NCBI GenBank assembly: GCA_029582165.1
Contig: CM055891.1
Span: 32,404,832 to 32,468,831 of the forward strand
Length of the DNA: 64,000 nucleotides
Origin: Portulaca oleracea
Taxonomy: Eukaryota; Streptophyta; Magnoliopsida; Caryophyllales; Portulacaceae
Direction: 5' to 3'
How positions within the stretch are numbered: the first letter of the stretch is position 1; each line of letters starts with the position of its first letter. The position numbers were made by a program, and so were the translations under genes. Positions 47,873 through 58,944 of this stretch are shown here, piece by piece. Under the pieces are notes generated by a model that saw nothing but the letters and a program-made list of their open reading frames with translations, searched no databases and was not told the origin of the DNA.

Positions 47873-50800
47873 TCAAGGCTTTGCAGGGGTAGGGGAAGTT
47901 GGAGGCTTCCAATCAGGATACTGCATTAGAAATCAGGGGAGACAAATGAAAAGAAGTTAGCATTTTGTGTGTTAGAGTATAAAACTATTACTGGGCCTTC
48001 AACCATCAGCTTAAGTTTTTGGTTGAGATGGTTCCACATTGTGAAAGAAAACACGGGGGGAAGATTGATCATGAGGAGAAAGCTATAGATACAAGACACT
48101 CACATCGGGGTATGGGGAATGTGCTCTAAAAGGTGTTTTTGCAACTGCTTCTACTTGTGGGGGTGCTGAATTGACTTCCGGGGTAGGTTTTGCGACTGCT
48201 TCTACTTGCGGGGGAGGTGTTTGTGCAGCTTCCATGGTGGTGGTAGCAGCAGCAGTGGCCTCTGGGGCTGCCTCTGCAGGTGCCGGGAGAGCCCGGGTAG
48301 TCAAAGTTGGTAGAAGGGCGGTACCTATTTGCTGAAATTAAGGGGAAGACTATATTAGATAACTGTAAGTATGCAAGGGTTGGAATAGGGAGAGACAGTG
48401 TTTGTCAAAGGATACTGTACCTTAATGTCAGAAACAAGCTCGTTTGGAGCAACTTTTGTGGCCAGGAATTCATCGAGCTGTCTTAGGGTTTGCTTCCTCT
48501 CCTGTAATGGGGATGAGGAAAAATGCTTGTCAGACTACAGCAACTTAGATTTGAGTAATGTTTATCCTGTTAATGCATTGCAGTTTCAGCTTGTGAAGAA
48601 TACGATATAGGATTACAGTACACAGACTCGAACAGAACCATGCAGGTCTAATGACATGAGTATGGATGTTTGATTTAACCATTTTCTGAAGTATGAAAGT
48701 GAAATCTATGTGTGAAGTGTTAGTGTTCATGTCTTAGTGCTAAACCTACTAATGTAGTTGCTTCGTATGAAATAGACATGAGTTGAACTATTGAGGACCA
48801 GTTTTTGCACGCTGCATGCACGTACACATTATCTAAATAAGTAAACCCTTTCATGCATATTTTAGCCAGATCTCTGATGCAAATTTTAGCCAATTTGGCT
48901 CAGTTTCTAAATCAGAGCATCTATCACTTGATTCATGTCATAGTGATCTATATAATTATGCTTCATGATAGTAAAGACTAACTGGTTTCATAATGCCTAT
49001 AGCAGCAACTCAGGTACTCACCTCAGCAAACAAAAGCTTCTTGCTGAACAATTGGATAAGTGCAGCTGAGCCCAACAATTGGAGAACAGTTTCTATCTGG
49101 CAGACAGGAAAGAAAACCCAAGATGACGAATTACTCGTAACAAGACACAAAATCAGTAATGCTGAAGTAAATAGACAGGCAGAACCTCAGTCAAAGCTAA
49201 AAACCCGACTCCTGCTGCTGCAGCTGCTCCAAGTGCTACAGGTAATCCTTCAGTGCCCTGTTACAGAAATTCCTCATTAAGAAACAGTATAATATTGAGC
49301 CCAAATAATGAGAAATCTGTAGAAAATATGAAGAGACATACATCAAGTGAAAATGCCTCTGTCAAGCCACCTAAATCTAGACTGAATCCTTTCGGCGGCA
49401 GTATCCAAGGCAGGCCACTATTCTGCACTACATAAATGTGTGTTAGTCTCAAATTGTGTTAATAGTTAAAGAATAAAAGTTTGTACCTAAAGAAACAGGG
49501 AGTTCAATGAGTGAAATCAACACTAACCACCCATCCCCGAGGTCCTTCTGCTCCATCTTTGATAGCATAAGCAGCTTTGAATCCATTCGCAGTCACTAAC
49601 TCAGCCACTAGCTCAGAGCTACCGTCAAATCTGTGGGGTAAACCACATAGTAACAACAAGGGGTCGAAAATTAGAATACATAGAGATCATAGAGTTAATA
49701 GGAGAGAATCAAGAAACAAAATATAGTCTTCTTAAGAAATCACTTCTTGTTCATCGGTGAAGGAGCTAGTGCAAACCTATGTTACTCTGACTTGGGTACC
49801 GGTGTCAGACCCGACACATACGTGGGTCGGACGCAATCTTTTTGCTTTTTTAGGACTCGGGGACAGGGTCTTATATTTGGACATGGGTACAGTGTCACGG
49901 ATATGGGCACAAACGCAATTTTTAGAATAAGCTACATAAAAAGTTCATACTCACTGTTCATAAAACAATAATAACAACTTAGATAAAGTCTAACAAAAAA
50001 ATAAACACTAAACTCTAAACTGAGGCACAAGAGTCGGAGTATCAGAGGTGCAAACTGGACTTGCTAGAAAAACAATGCTGTAGGCTGTAGCGTAAAATGG
50101 CTGAAAGATGTATCAAAGCAAGATACAGTATTAAAGCTGAGGCACAACTCTGAACCAAACTTTCAGGAACTATAAGATAAGAAATTAGAGTTCATTCAGT
50201 GCTCTTATCAGCCATAGTTTCTACTTTCTACCCTAGTTTTAAACCAACCATCTGTATAGCTAGAAGTCTTTCTCCTATATAGCTAGAAGTCTTTCTCCTA
50301 GGTACTGGAAACCAGATGCACGGAAATCATTGCCAAAACTCAACAGCATTACTGCACTTAGAAGTCGAACAATATGTACCCTTGATTGTACATTCATGCA
50401 AATGGGAGGTTCCGCATTTCGATTTGGTGGTCAACATGCACAGAGTTTTCATGCACTTTCATGGTTTGCCACATTGGGACAAAGCAATTATGACAATGTG
50501 CCATTGAACACTAAATACTGAACAGACTATAAACCAATATGATAACCAATCTTCAATCCAAATTAAGACATAAAGTTCAAGGATAACCCAACTCCATTGG
50601 TGGTTTAGGGGACAGTTCACAGTCCAAATTCAATCCAAATGTCAATCCAGGCTCATGCTCAAAGTTGTTAGAATCCGGATCCTAACTCGGATCCATGGGA
50701 TAGTTAGGATTGGAATTAACCCATGTAGGATCGTGGATCGGAATGTAGATATGATAACATTTGGCCTAGAGTCCTCATTGACAGGGTATCTAAAAACAAC

Positions 50801-51494
50801 ATACAGGAAGAAGTTAAAACATAGTACTTTAGTGTTCTTACTTGTCTAGGATGTACAGAGTGGTGTTCTCTGGCTCTTTGAACTTCAAAGACAACTTCTG
50901 CAAGAACCCTGGCTTATCTTCCCTATTATACACAACAGAAACAGGTTTCTTCTTCAAACCTCTGACATCAGGAGTACCAACTTCCCTCAATTCTTTCAAG
51001 GATCTAATATCAAGCAGTTGGGCATTAGGGTCATCAGCCAATTTTGCATATGCACTCTTAGCAGATTCAATCCCAAAATTCTTAGGCTTACCCCCTAAAA
51101 CCCTAGATAAAATGAGAGGCAATGCTACAATTGCTACCCCACCAGCAGCAAGAACTGGGTTGTCAACAATGCTATCCACAACACTACCCACATCAAAATC
51201 TGACCCAGAGCTGGTGGTCACAGACTGTTGAAGTGCTTCCTCATATGTCAAAGCAGTGGCAAATTTAGCACTCAAAGAAGAAGCTAAGAACACTAAACTA
51301 CCCTGAAGATTGGTTGAGATTTTGTCCTTCCAATTTGGTGGGTTGGTGGTGTTATGAGTGGATGAATTTGAGGGTTTTGGGGATGATGATGATGATGAGA
51401 TTGCTTGGATTTGGATAGTTTTTCTGGGTTTTGCTGATCTTTGATCAGGAAGAACACAGATTGGCTTCAATCCAAGTGCATTCATGGCCTCCAT
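47873..51494 (-). CDS. TROL: Thylakoid rhodanese-like protein TROL (rhodanese-like domain protein 4, STR4), complete, eight exons
   Basis: Exons (complement): 50842-51494, 49528-49630, 49342-49422, 49186-49257, 49022-49096, 48421-48501, 48104-48331, 47873-47920, giving 446 residues with consistent phases. TROL is a thylakoid and inner-envelope membrane protein that docks ferredoxin-NADP reductase and so influences electron partitioning after photosystem I. Residues 1 to about 70 look like a Ser-rich chloroplast transit peptide. A membrane segment spans about 112-132. A rhodanese domain follows (about 136-252) whose active loop reads LDKFDGSS, with no catalytic Cys, as in the family. A second hydrophobic stretch (about 285-325) precedes a Pro/Ala/Glu-rich linker with a duplicated PPQVEAVAK. 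The end, [15 protein letters not shown], is the FNR-binding motif. The ATG at 51494 begins the transit peptide; the frame is open upstream but without ATG. It is divergently transcribed from the PPR gene. Confidence 0.94.
49776..49930. mobile_element. Probable MITE remnant in TROL intron 1
   Basis: The segment is rich in GACTTGGGTACC, GACCCGACAC and GGACATGGGTAC words in near-inverted arrangement. The ends were not defined. Confidence 0.35.
50663..50760. mobile_element. Truncated GTTRTTAAAATC-family MITE in TROL intron 1
   Basis: It begins AAAGTTGTTAGAATCCGGATCC and continues ACCCATGTAGGATCGTGGATC, matching the first two thirds of the copy at 43882-44046. The distal end is missing. Confidence 0.55.
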
Positions 51495-51894
51495 TGCATA
51501 ATCCAAGTGCAAAGAAAAGATGCAAAGGAGGCCAAGAAGAAGGGGGTTTAGTTCTACAAAAAAGTGTAGTTCTTTTGGCAAGTGTGGATGTAAGTTGAAG
51601 TGCTGACATGGAGAGGATGATCATGGGTTGTCCACCATATGAGTGACACGTGGCATGATAGGATGAGGTGTTAGTGATTGTGATGGATGCTGCTGGGTAT
51701 TCTGAGGATTCTCATGCTTTATGATTGTGTGGCTGCAAATTAGTGAAATTACTCCTGTGAGGGAATGTTCAGCATGGTTAGGTGCTGAAGGCCTTGCCTA
51801 ACACTTGTTTTTAGCTGTCAATGAAAAAGGATTTGAATTTGGAAGCTTAACCATTAGTATGTTTTTAGTTTTACAAAATACAACAATTTCTACT

Positions 51895-52189
51895 GATTGT
51901 TCTTTTATGCTGTTGGTAAGAATGTAAGATATGAAAATGGTGCGGTATGGTGAAATTATGGGAAGTACGGTAAGAGGTGGAATGATATGGTAAAATTTGT
52001 GAAAAATGTGGTTAATGTGGTAGGTGACGAGGGATAATGTGAAAAAATAGAAGAGAAAAATTAGGAGAGAAAAATGAGGACATATATTAATAATAATTAT
52101 GGTAAAGTGTGGTGTAATATGATAAAGTGTGGAAAAATATTGACCAGTACGGTAAGTTGTGGCAGTGTAGCGTACAAAAGAAGATGGTC
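51895..52189. mobile_element. PIF/Harbinger-type MITE, family H, between TROL and the PPR gene
   Basis: The left end is GATTGTTCTTTTATGCTG and the right end the inverted CGTACAAAAGAAGATGGTC, followed by TTA. The interior carries GTGCGGTATGGTG and GTGTGGTG words. It occupies about a third of the divergent promoter region. Confidence 0.6.
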
Positions 52190-52447
52190 TTATTAACTCA
52201 ATTACTCAGTTACCCCTAATTTCAGGAGAAATTTACTGGCTAGCTAAACCATGATGACCGAGTTTCCCTTCCTTTCAAGTGTAGTCTGCCTGACCAATGA
52301 CAAGTTTTCTTTCCCAAATGCAGACGGATAACATTAAACCTTATCCACTCCAATAACCGAGTTACTAATCATCAAAGCTATGAAAACCCGCCGGAAGTTC
52401 CCGCTCAACGGTCATTTTTCCTGCAGCCAACGGCTAATTCTTCTCCA

Positions 52448-55273
52448 ATGGAGAAACTCACAACAACTACTACTACTACACTCTTCATTCCTCTGTTTCA
52501 AAATTCTTCAATCAGAAGGCTTCCCAGGACCATCAATTCTCTTGCTTTGGGAGTGGATTTTGATGCTCCAACTGGTACTCCACTCTCTATATCTCTCTCC
52601 TCTTCACCCTTTGGTAATTCCCCATTCCCTGATTATTTAGATGATCCTGGAAAGATTACTTCTTTGAATTTAGCCAAACAAATGCATGCCCAGATTGTGA
52701 AACTATCCCATTTGGGTGTTTTAGATGATGCAATTGTCAAGAATTTGATGACTTGTTACTTGAGATTTTGTGATTTTGAGTCTGCTGTGATGGTGTTCTT
52801 TCTGGGTTTTAGGAGGAATTTTATGTTCTGGAGATGGTTTTTGGAGGAGTTTAGGAGTTTTGGGGGAGACCCAGTTGAGATTCTTGAAGTTTTTGCTGAG
52901 TTGCATGGGAAAGGTGTGAGGTTTGACAGTAGAATTCTCACTGTCATCTTGAAACTTAGTGCTGTTTTGATGGATAAGTGGCTAGGAGTGGAAGTTCATG
53001 GTTGTTTGATCAAGAGAGGGTTTGATTTGGATGTTCATTTAAGGTGTGCATTGATGAATTTCTATGGGAGGTGTTGGGGCGCGGATTATGCACATAAGGT
53101 GTTCGATGAAATGCCGGAACCGGATGTTTCGTTGTGGAATGAGGCAATTGTGGCTGCTCTTCAGAATGAGAGCCCAATGAAGGCCTTGGAGTTGTTTCAA
53201 GACATGCAGTTTTCTTTGGTGAAGGGTGACAGTTTCACAATTGCGAAAGCTCTACAAGCTTGTGGAAAAGGGGGAGCCGATGTCGAAGGGAGACAACTAC
53301 ATGGTTATGTGTTTCGAAATTGCATGGAAGGAGAGTTACCGATATGCAATGCGTTGATAAACATGTATGTAAAGACCCACAACATAGAACTAGCAAGAAG
53401 GGTTTTCGATTCGCTAGAAAACGGTAATCTGTCTACGTGGAACTCCATGATTTCTGGCTATGCCTCACTTGGTTGTTTTGATGATGCGTTGGAGCTATTT
53501 GATCAGATGGAGCGTCACAATGTGCAGCCAGATGTAGTGACATGGAATTGCCTTTTGTCGAGTCACTTTGATTATGGGCTATTTCGTCAAGTTCTGAGCC
53601 TTCTCCGTGATATGCTGGTTGCGAACTCAAAGCCAAACTCAAGCTCCATCACCCCTGCAATACAAGCAGTCTGCGAGTTAAATCTCGTCAGATTAGGAAA
53701 GGAAATCCATTGTTACGTGTTGAGAAACGGACTTGACTATGACGAGTATGTCCTGACAACGTTGTTGGACATGTATGTGAAGGCAGGTGAAACGGATAAA
53801 GCTCAGTTGGTGTTTGACCTCATGAAGACTGACAACATTGTAACCTGGAATTCTTTGATTGCCGGGTATTCCTCTAAGGGCCTATTCGATGCTGCTGAGA
53901 AGTTGTTGCATGAAATGGAATTGCAAGGTATAAACCCGGATATAGTTACGTGGAACTGTATACTCTCTGGGTATTCTCTGAATGGACGCGAAAAGGATGC
54001 ATTGGCGGTGATTGAGAAAATCAGAGCATTGGGTGAGTCCCCAAATGTCATCTCATGGACCGCCCTTATATCAGGTTGCTCACAAAATGAAAAATACAAG
54101 GAATCCCTAGATTTCTTCAACCGAATGCTGGAAGAAGGCGTTAAGCCGAATACAGTCACATTATCGAGTCTCCTTCAAGCTTGTGCGGGCTTGTCTTGGC
54201 TACAGAAAGGCAAAGAGATCCACTGCTGGTGCATTAGAACCGGCTTTGACGAGGATGTTGTGGTTGCCACAGCCCTAATTCACATGTACATCAAGTCGGG
54301 TAGTCTATTGTTCGCCTCTGAGATTTTCTCGAGGATGAAAAACAAGACGGTCGCTACTTGGAATTGCATAATTATGGGGTTTGCTGTTTACAACCAGGGC
54401 ACACAGGGGATTGCCCTTTTCAACAAGATGCGCAATGTGGGGGTCCCACCGGATGCTATAACTTTCACTGCCCTCCTTTCTTGTTGCAAGAACTCGGGTT
54501 TGCTCGATCAAGGGTGGGAATTTTTCGACAGTATGAAGGCGGATTACAACATAGAGCCAACGATCGAGCATTACTCATGTATGGTTGATCTTTTAGGGAG
54601 AGCCGGGTTTCTTGATGAAGCTTGGGATTTCATCCACACAATGCCAGTCAAACCGGATGCTTCTGTCTGGGGGTCTCTTCTTCAGTCCTGCAGACTGCAC
54701 AATAACTTGAATCTCGGGAGATTTGCAGCCAAAAACCTCTTCGAGTTAGAGCCTAATAATTCCGCTAACTATGTGATACTGATGAATTTGTACTCAATGT
54801 CAGGAAGATGGGATGACGTGGAGCGCGTCAGAGACCAGATGAGCTCCCAAGGGGTGAGGATTCAGCTCGGATCGAGCTGGATTCAGATTAATCATAATAA
54901 GGTCCATGTTTTCAGCGACGAAGAATCGCACCCGGATATCGGAAACATATACATTGAGCTGTATCAGCTGGTGTCTGAGATGAAGGAGGCGGGTTACGTT
55001 CCTGATGTCAAATGTGTGTACCAAGATATGGAGGATGTTGAAAAAGAGAAGGTTTTGCTCACTCATACCGAGAAGTTAGCCATTACTTATGGATTAATGA
55101 AAAGTAAGAATGGTTCACCCATCCGGGTCGTCAAGAGCACCAGAATGTGCTCTGATTGTCACACAGCTGCGAAATTCATGTCTTTGGTGAGAAATTGTGA
55201 GATCATCCTCAAAGATGGCATTCGATTTCACCATTTTCGACAAGGGAGGTGTTCGTGTAATGACTACTGGTAG
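52448..55273 (+). CDS. DYW-class pentatricopeptide repeat protein, intronless, 941 residues
   Basis: PPR-DYW proteins bind organellar RNA one base per repeat and their DYW domain deaminates C to U. After an N-terminal region resembling an organelle-targeting sequence, repeats of P, L and S type run from about residue 70 to 730 (for example VTWNSLIAGYSSKGLFDAAE and NVISWTALISGCSQNEKYKE). An E region follows, then a DYW domain in the last 95 residues. That domain has the zinc/active-site motif HTEKLA, the CSDCHTAAK motif and the terminal NDYW. The length suits the subclass. The closest relative known to me is the Arabidopsis protein At4g01030, annotated mitochondrial; TROL is also nearby in that species. 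An 86-codon frame starting at 52380 overlaps the start in another frame and could act as an upstream ORF if transcription begins before it. The 3' end is partly triplicated downstream. Confidence 0.93.
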   Translation: MEKLTTTTTTTLFIPLFQNSSIRRLPRTINSLALGVDFDAPTGTPLSISLSSSPFGNSPFPDYLDDPGKITSLNLAKQMHAQIVKLSHLGVLDDAIVKNLMTCYLRFCDFESAVMVFFLGFRRNFMFWRWFLEEFRSFGGDPVEILEVFAELHGKGVRFDSRILTVILKLSAVLMDKWLGVEVHGCLIKRGFDLDVHLRCALMNFYGRCWGADYAHKVFDEMPEPDVSLWNEAIVAALQNESPMKALELFQDMQFSLVKGDSFTIAKALQACGKGGADVEGRQLHGYVFRNCMEGELPICNALINMYVKTHNIELARRVFDSLENGNLSTWNSMISGYASLGCFDDALELFDQMERHNVQPDVVTWNCLLSSHFDYGLFRQVLSLLRDMLVANSKPNSSSITPAIQAVCELNLVRLGKEIHCYVLRNGLDYDEYVLTTLLDMYVKAGETDKAQLVFDLMKTDNIVTWNSLIAGYSSKGLFDAAEKLLHEMELQGINPDIVTWNCILSGYSLNGREKDALAVIEKIRALGESPNVISWTALISGCSQNEKYKESLDFFNRMLEEGVKPNTVTLSSLLQACAGLSWLQKGKEIHCWCIRTGFDEDVVVATALIHMYIKSGSLLFASEIFSRMKNKTVATWNCIIMGFAVYNQGTQGIALFNKMRNVGVPPDAITFTALLSCCKNSGLLDQGWEFFDSMKADYNIEPTIEHYSCMVDLLGRAGFLDEAWDFIHTMPVKPDASVWGSLLQSCRLHNNLNLGRFAAKNLFELEPNNSANYVILMNLYSMSGRWDDVERVRDQMSSQGVRIQLGSSWIQINHNKVHVFSDEESHPDIGNIYIELYQLVSEMKEAGYVPDVKCVYQDMEDVEKEKVLLTHTEKLAITYGLMKSKNGSPIRVVKSTRMCSDCHTAAKFMSLVRNCEIILKDGIRFHHFRQGRCSCNDYW

Positions 55274-55778
55274 TAATTACGGAGCAGTAATTCTACACAA
55301 TAGTGACAACAACAATCACTATGGGTCCTGCTTTTGACAGTTTCCAACAGTTGATCATTGGAATGTTGTAAGCTGTGAAATTTATGTCCTTGGTGAGAAA
55401 TCGCGAGATATCATCCACAAAGATGGTGTTCGATTTCACTATTTTCAACAAGGGAGGCGCTGGTGTAATGACTACCGGTATTAATTACGGATAAGTAATT
55501 CTACACGACAATGACAACAACAACTGTATGGGTTTGAGTTTGACGGTTTCCAACACTCCATCATTGGAATGTTGTAATTTTAGCGTTACATGCCCAAGAT
55601 CGTCTGAAAGATGGTGTTCAATTTCACCCTTTTCGAAGAGGGAGGTGTTCGTGTAATGGAATGACTACGGTAGTAATGACGGATCAATAAATTCTACAGG
55701 ACAATTACAAGTTGACGACAACAACCAGTGTGGGTCCTACTTTGACGGTTTGCAACACTTGATCATTGGAATGTTGCA
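55165..55778 (+). repeat. Three tandem units of about 205 bp covering the PPR 3' end and 3' UTR
   Basis: Unit 1 (55165-55370) contains the last 35 PPR codons, the stop and about 95 bp downstream. Unit 2 (55371-55575) and unit 3 (55576-55778) repeat it with decay. Shared words include GATGGTGTTC, AAGGGAGG, GTGTAATG and ATCATTGGAATGTTG. Unit 2 has a 2-bp insertion and reads DYR-like (TGG to CGG) at the terminal Trp. Neither downstream unit can be translated in frame with the gene. Confidence 0.8.
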
Positions 55779-56034
55779 ACTTTATTAGCATTATAGGCAC
55801 AAGAAAGGGCAAGATGCATGGACAAAGGGGAAGATGTCTCCACACCACATGTTCCCTGTAGGACATGATAATGCCTTTGGATCTTTAACATCTCCATCCT
55901 ATCTTTTTGTGTGGCAAATCATGGTGCATAGTGGGAAAGTCCCTATGAGTGGACACTATCAACACCAACTTGTAGATGCTACTCCATCTGTGTCTGGCCT
56001 CTGTAGCCCAAATCCATTTAGGACCTGTCAAATT

Positions 56035-56215
56035 CCAAATTCATGGGTAAAAGGTAATTGGGGGAAAAGGTAAATTTTGGTAAGTTTGATAAGTTTTGTC
56101 AAATTTACCCTGAAAATTATAATTTGTGTTCTTTTAGAGTTTTAGTTATGGTAAATTTTGATAGATTTTGGTAAAATCTTGCCCTATCTATATTACCCAG
56201 ATTTTTTATAGGCCC
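56035..56215. mobile_element. Small MITE-like repeat, TTTACCAAAATTTA family (copy 2)
   Basis: It starts with GGGTAAAAGGTAATT and tandem TGGTAAATTTTGGTAA words, and ends near CTATATTACCCAGA. Same family as 24640-24850 and 62045-62245. Confidence 0.5.
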
Positions 56216-56820
56216 TTACAGACATACGAATAAAAGCAACACCCATAACTCAAATGTCAGCAAGTTTGCCTTTGAAAATTTTTAGGGGGCAAGGAAATAG
56301 ATTTTACTGTGTGAAATGGGAAAGTGTATATACTTTTTACATACTTTCTCCGGATATCAGGATGTACATCAAGTAGTACTTTACAATAATACCTTTAGTT
56401 GATAATATAATTTTTGTAATTAGTTAGTTTGGGGCCTCCTTTATAGAGTGTAAACCTAGCTAAGAAAGTGGCGGATGAGAAGATAATTCAAGCATTGACT
56501 TACAACTCTAATAGTATAGGTTATGTTTACTTTCATTATTTAGAGAATCCAAATATAGACAATTTTATTTAAAGGTCAGACTATCACATCTAACATTTCC
56601 ATACCTCGTTTAGGTGAAAATTTGAAGTCTTTTGATTTTAACATTATAGGCCACATCATAGTTCATACTAGGCACAAGTCTCTTTGAACAAGGATATTTT
56701 CCCTTAAAACCAAAACCATTGGGAAGGGAAACATAAATATCTTGGAAAATTATCTTAGGTCCAATGTCAAGTTTGTGTTAAATCATATGATTAATTAGTA
56801 AACTTTGTACGTGTTTGATG
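56216..56820. other. Intergenic DNA, no gene recognised
   Basis: Low-complexity AT-rich sequence. No convincing frame or RNA is seen. Confidence 0.4.
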
Positions 56821-57210
56821 TCACCCTTCACCACTTAGCAGACATCTCTATAATATTAATTTTTGATGGTAAGGACAGAAAAAATTGACGAAAGAGAATT
56901 TCTTTTTCGTCAATTTTTTTCCGTCCTAACCATCAAATATTAATATCATGGAGATGTCTGCTAAGTGGTGAAGGGTGAACAGATAATATGAGAAGGACAC
57001 TTTGATGAGAATGTGAGAAGGAATGAACATCAAGTATCGCAGAGATAGACATCATATATCGCAGAGATGGACATCAAGTTTGTATGGTAAACATCAGGGA
57101 GACATCAACTATCCATGTCTCCCTGATGTCCATCTCTGCGATACTTGATGTTTATCCCTTTTCACTAAAATGTCATTCTCACCAAAATATCCTTCTCATA
57201 TTATCTGTTA
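56821..57210. mobile_element. Two adjoining foldback hairpins
   Basis: Hairpin 1: 56821-56892 pairs with 56907-56978 over about 70 bp (TCACCCTTCACCACTTAGCA and its complement). Hairpin 2: 56977 to about 57050 pairs with about 57128-57210 (ACAGATAATATGAGAAGG at the outer end), with an inner stem CATCAGGGAGACATC/ GATGTCTCCCTGATG around 57105. A direct repeat ATCGCAGAGATRGACATC lies in the left arm. A TA microsatellite follows at 57213-57230. Confidence 0.7.
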
Positions 57211-57649
57211 CATATATATATATATATATAATACTTGTATTTATTTATGTATTTAATGAAAGGAAAAGGAGGAGATTACATCATCGGGTACTTTGCGATT
57301 ATTGGTAATCGAATACATGACACAATCATTACTCTTGTTATCTTACATGTAGGATAAATTCAAGTCCATTCTTTCACATCCCCATAGTAAATGAATTTAT
57401 CCACTAGAATATCAAAACAATTTAAAGATTTGTAGGCGGACTTCTTTCATTAATTTATTAGAGCTTAAAAAACAAAAAATCTTTACCATAATATGAAAAT
57501 GACTCTTTACCTGATCAACATCTTTTGAAACTCTTCCATGATTAATATGCAATTAAGTAGGTTGGACTTATAGATTAGGGATATATGATAAATATCAATT
57601 TATTCATGATAAATATAATCTAAAAATCCCATATAGAATGATTAATTTA

Positions 57650-58220
57650 GGGTCTGTTTTTTTGTGCGGTTATTAAGATGCGAAAATGGTGTCGTGTGGT
57701 GAAATTGTAAAAAATGCGGTGAGGTGTGGAATGATGTGGTGAAATTTATGGAAAGTGTGATTGATGCGGTAGATGATGAGAGAATGTGAAAAGTAGAAGA
57801 GAAAGTGAAGAGAGAGAAAAGTAGAGCTGGCAAAATTTTGTCTGACCCGAATTGTCCGACCTGGAAAAATCGGGTCTGGACATAGATTTCTCGTCCGAAT
57901 TTTGATATTGACCGAATATTTAGACATAAAATTTCTCTTTTTCTATTGTCTGAACCCGATTTGAGCTTCGTCCGAATTGTCCGATCCGAAATAAAATTGG
58001 GTTCGAACATGAATTTCTCATCTGAATTTTGGCATTGCCCAAATTTGTCCGACTCAAATTTACCCGGACTCAAATTTTTGTCATCGCTAAAGAAGAGTGA
58101 GTAGATATATTGGTAATGCTTGTGACAAAGTATGGTATGGTATGATAAAATGGTGAAGAATACTGAGGAGTATGATGAGTTGTGATATCACATCATATTG
58201 CACCATATAAAAGAACACGG
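57650..58220. mobile_element. PIF/Harbinger-type MITE, family H, with a nested second MITE and TTA duplication
   Basis: The ends are GGGTCTGTTTTTTTGTGCGG and the inverted CACCATATAAAAGAACACGG. TTA at 57647-57649 and 58221-58223. A 265-bp element of the GTCCGAATTGTCCGAC family (57824-58088, AGAGCTGGCAAAATTTTG ... TTTGTCATCGCT) is inserted within it. Confidence 0.75.
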
Positions 58221-58566
58221 TTATAGACGTGTACATGTGAATAAGTTGCCGTGAGCATATATACCAACTTTAATATGTACAACATTGTATTTATCAGTAG
58301 GGAATGTGTAAGAAACTAAAAATATGCTTTGACTGAGAATCTATTGAACGAAGAAATTAGCCTTATATAGTTAGGAATTAATAGATTAGATTCACACTTT
58401 ATTCTACAATCCTATTTGTTGCTTTTAGTTTGGTCCTTCCAGAAGATATGACATCCTACTAGTACCAGCAGTATTCATCTCTTGCTCTCTTATTCTTTAT
58501 TCCCAATGGAAAAGAAAAATTAGAAAATTGGTAGTCAAAAAAGAAAATATGCAAAGGTAAAAGATA

Positions 58567-58858
58567 TGTAATACCCCGGATATATGATTAAATGTGACTT
58601 TTAGGAATTGAAATGTCTACTTATATCATCAAGGTGCACCTTTCTGTTAGGAAGTTCGTCCGTCGAGAATTTATCAGTTAAGCTTGCTTGGTTGCGAATA
58701 GTCTTAGGATGAGTGTCCTCATGTGAAGTTTTCCCAGACAGTATGTGAGCGAAGACGGAGCACGCTAGAAGGATTTGTGGTGATTTGTAAGACCAGTCAG
58801 CGATCTTTGAAACAGTTATCGATAATAGTTGTGGTATGAGAGAAGCCGAGGTGTTATA
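58567..58858 (+). mobile_element. Solo LTR of a Cassandra-like TRIM carrying a 5S rRNA-like domain
   Basis: AGATA occurs at 58562-58566 and 58859-58863. The 292-bp insert begins TGTAATACCCCGG and ends CCGAGGTGTTATA, a short inverted terminus as in LTRs (final CA changed to TA). Positions 58675-58735 match the 3' half of plant 5S rRNA, including the internal promoter words CAGTTAAGCTTGCTTGG and TAGGATGAGTGTCCTC. Cassandra elements are the known LTR retrotransposons with 5S sequence in their LTRs. No second LTR or primer-binding site follows, so this is a solo LTR. Confidence 0.8.
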
Positions 58859-58944
58859 AGATATTTTACTTTAACTTCTTTTCTTCTTTTTTTTTGGTAG
58901 AGGAGACAACAGGCAAAATAGGATCACCAAGAAGCTAAGCTAAG

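Noticed and set aside
53433..55066. Minus-strand frames inside the PPR gene
   Set aside because: They are antisense shadows of a conserved 941-codon gene.
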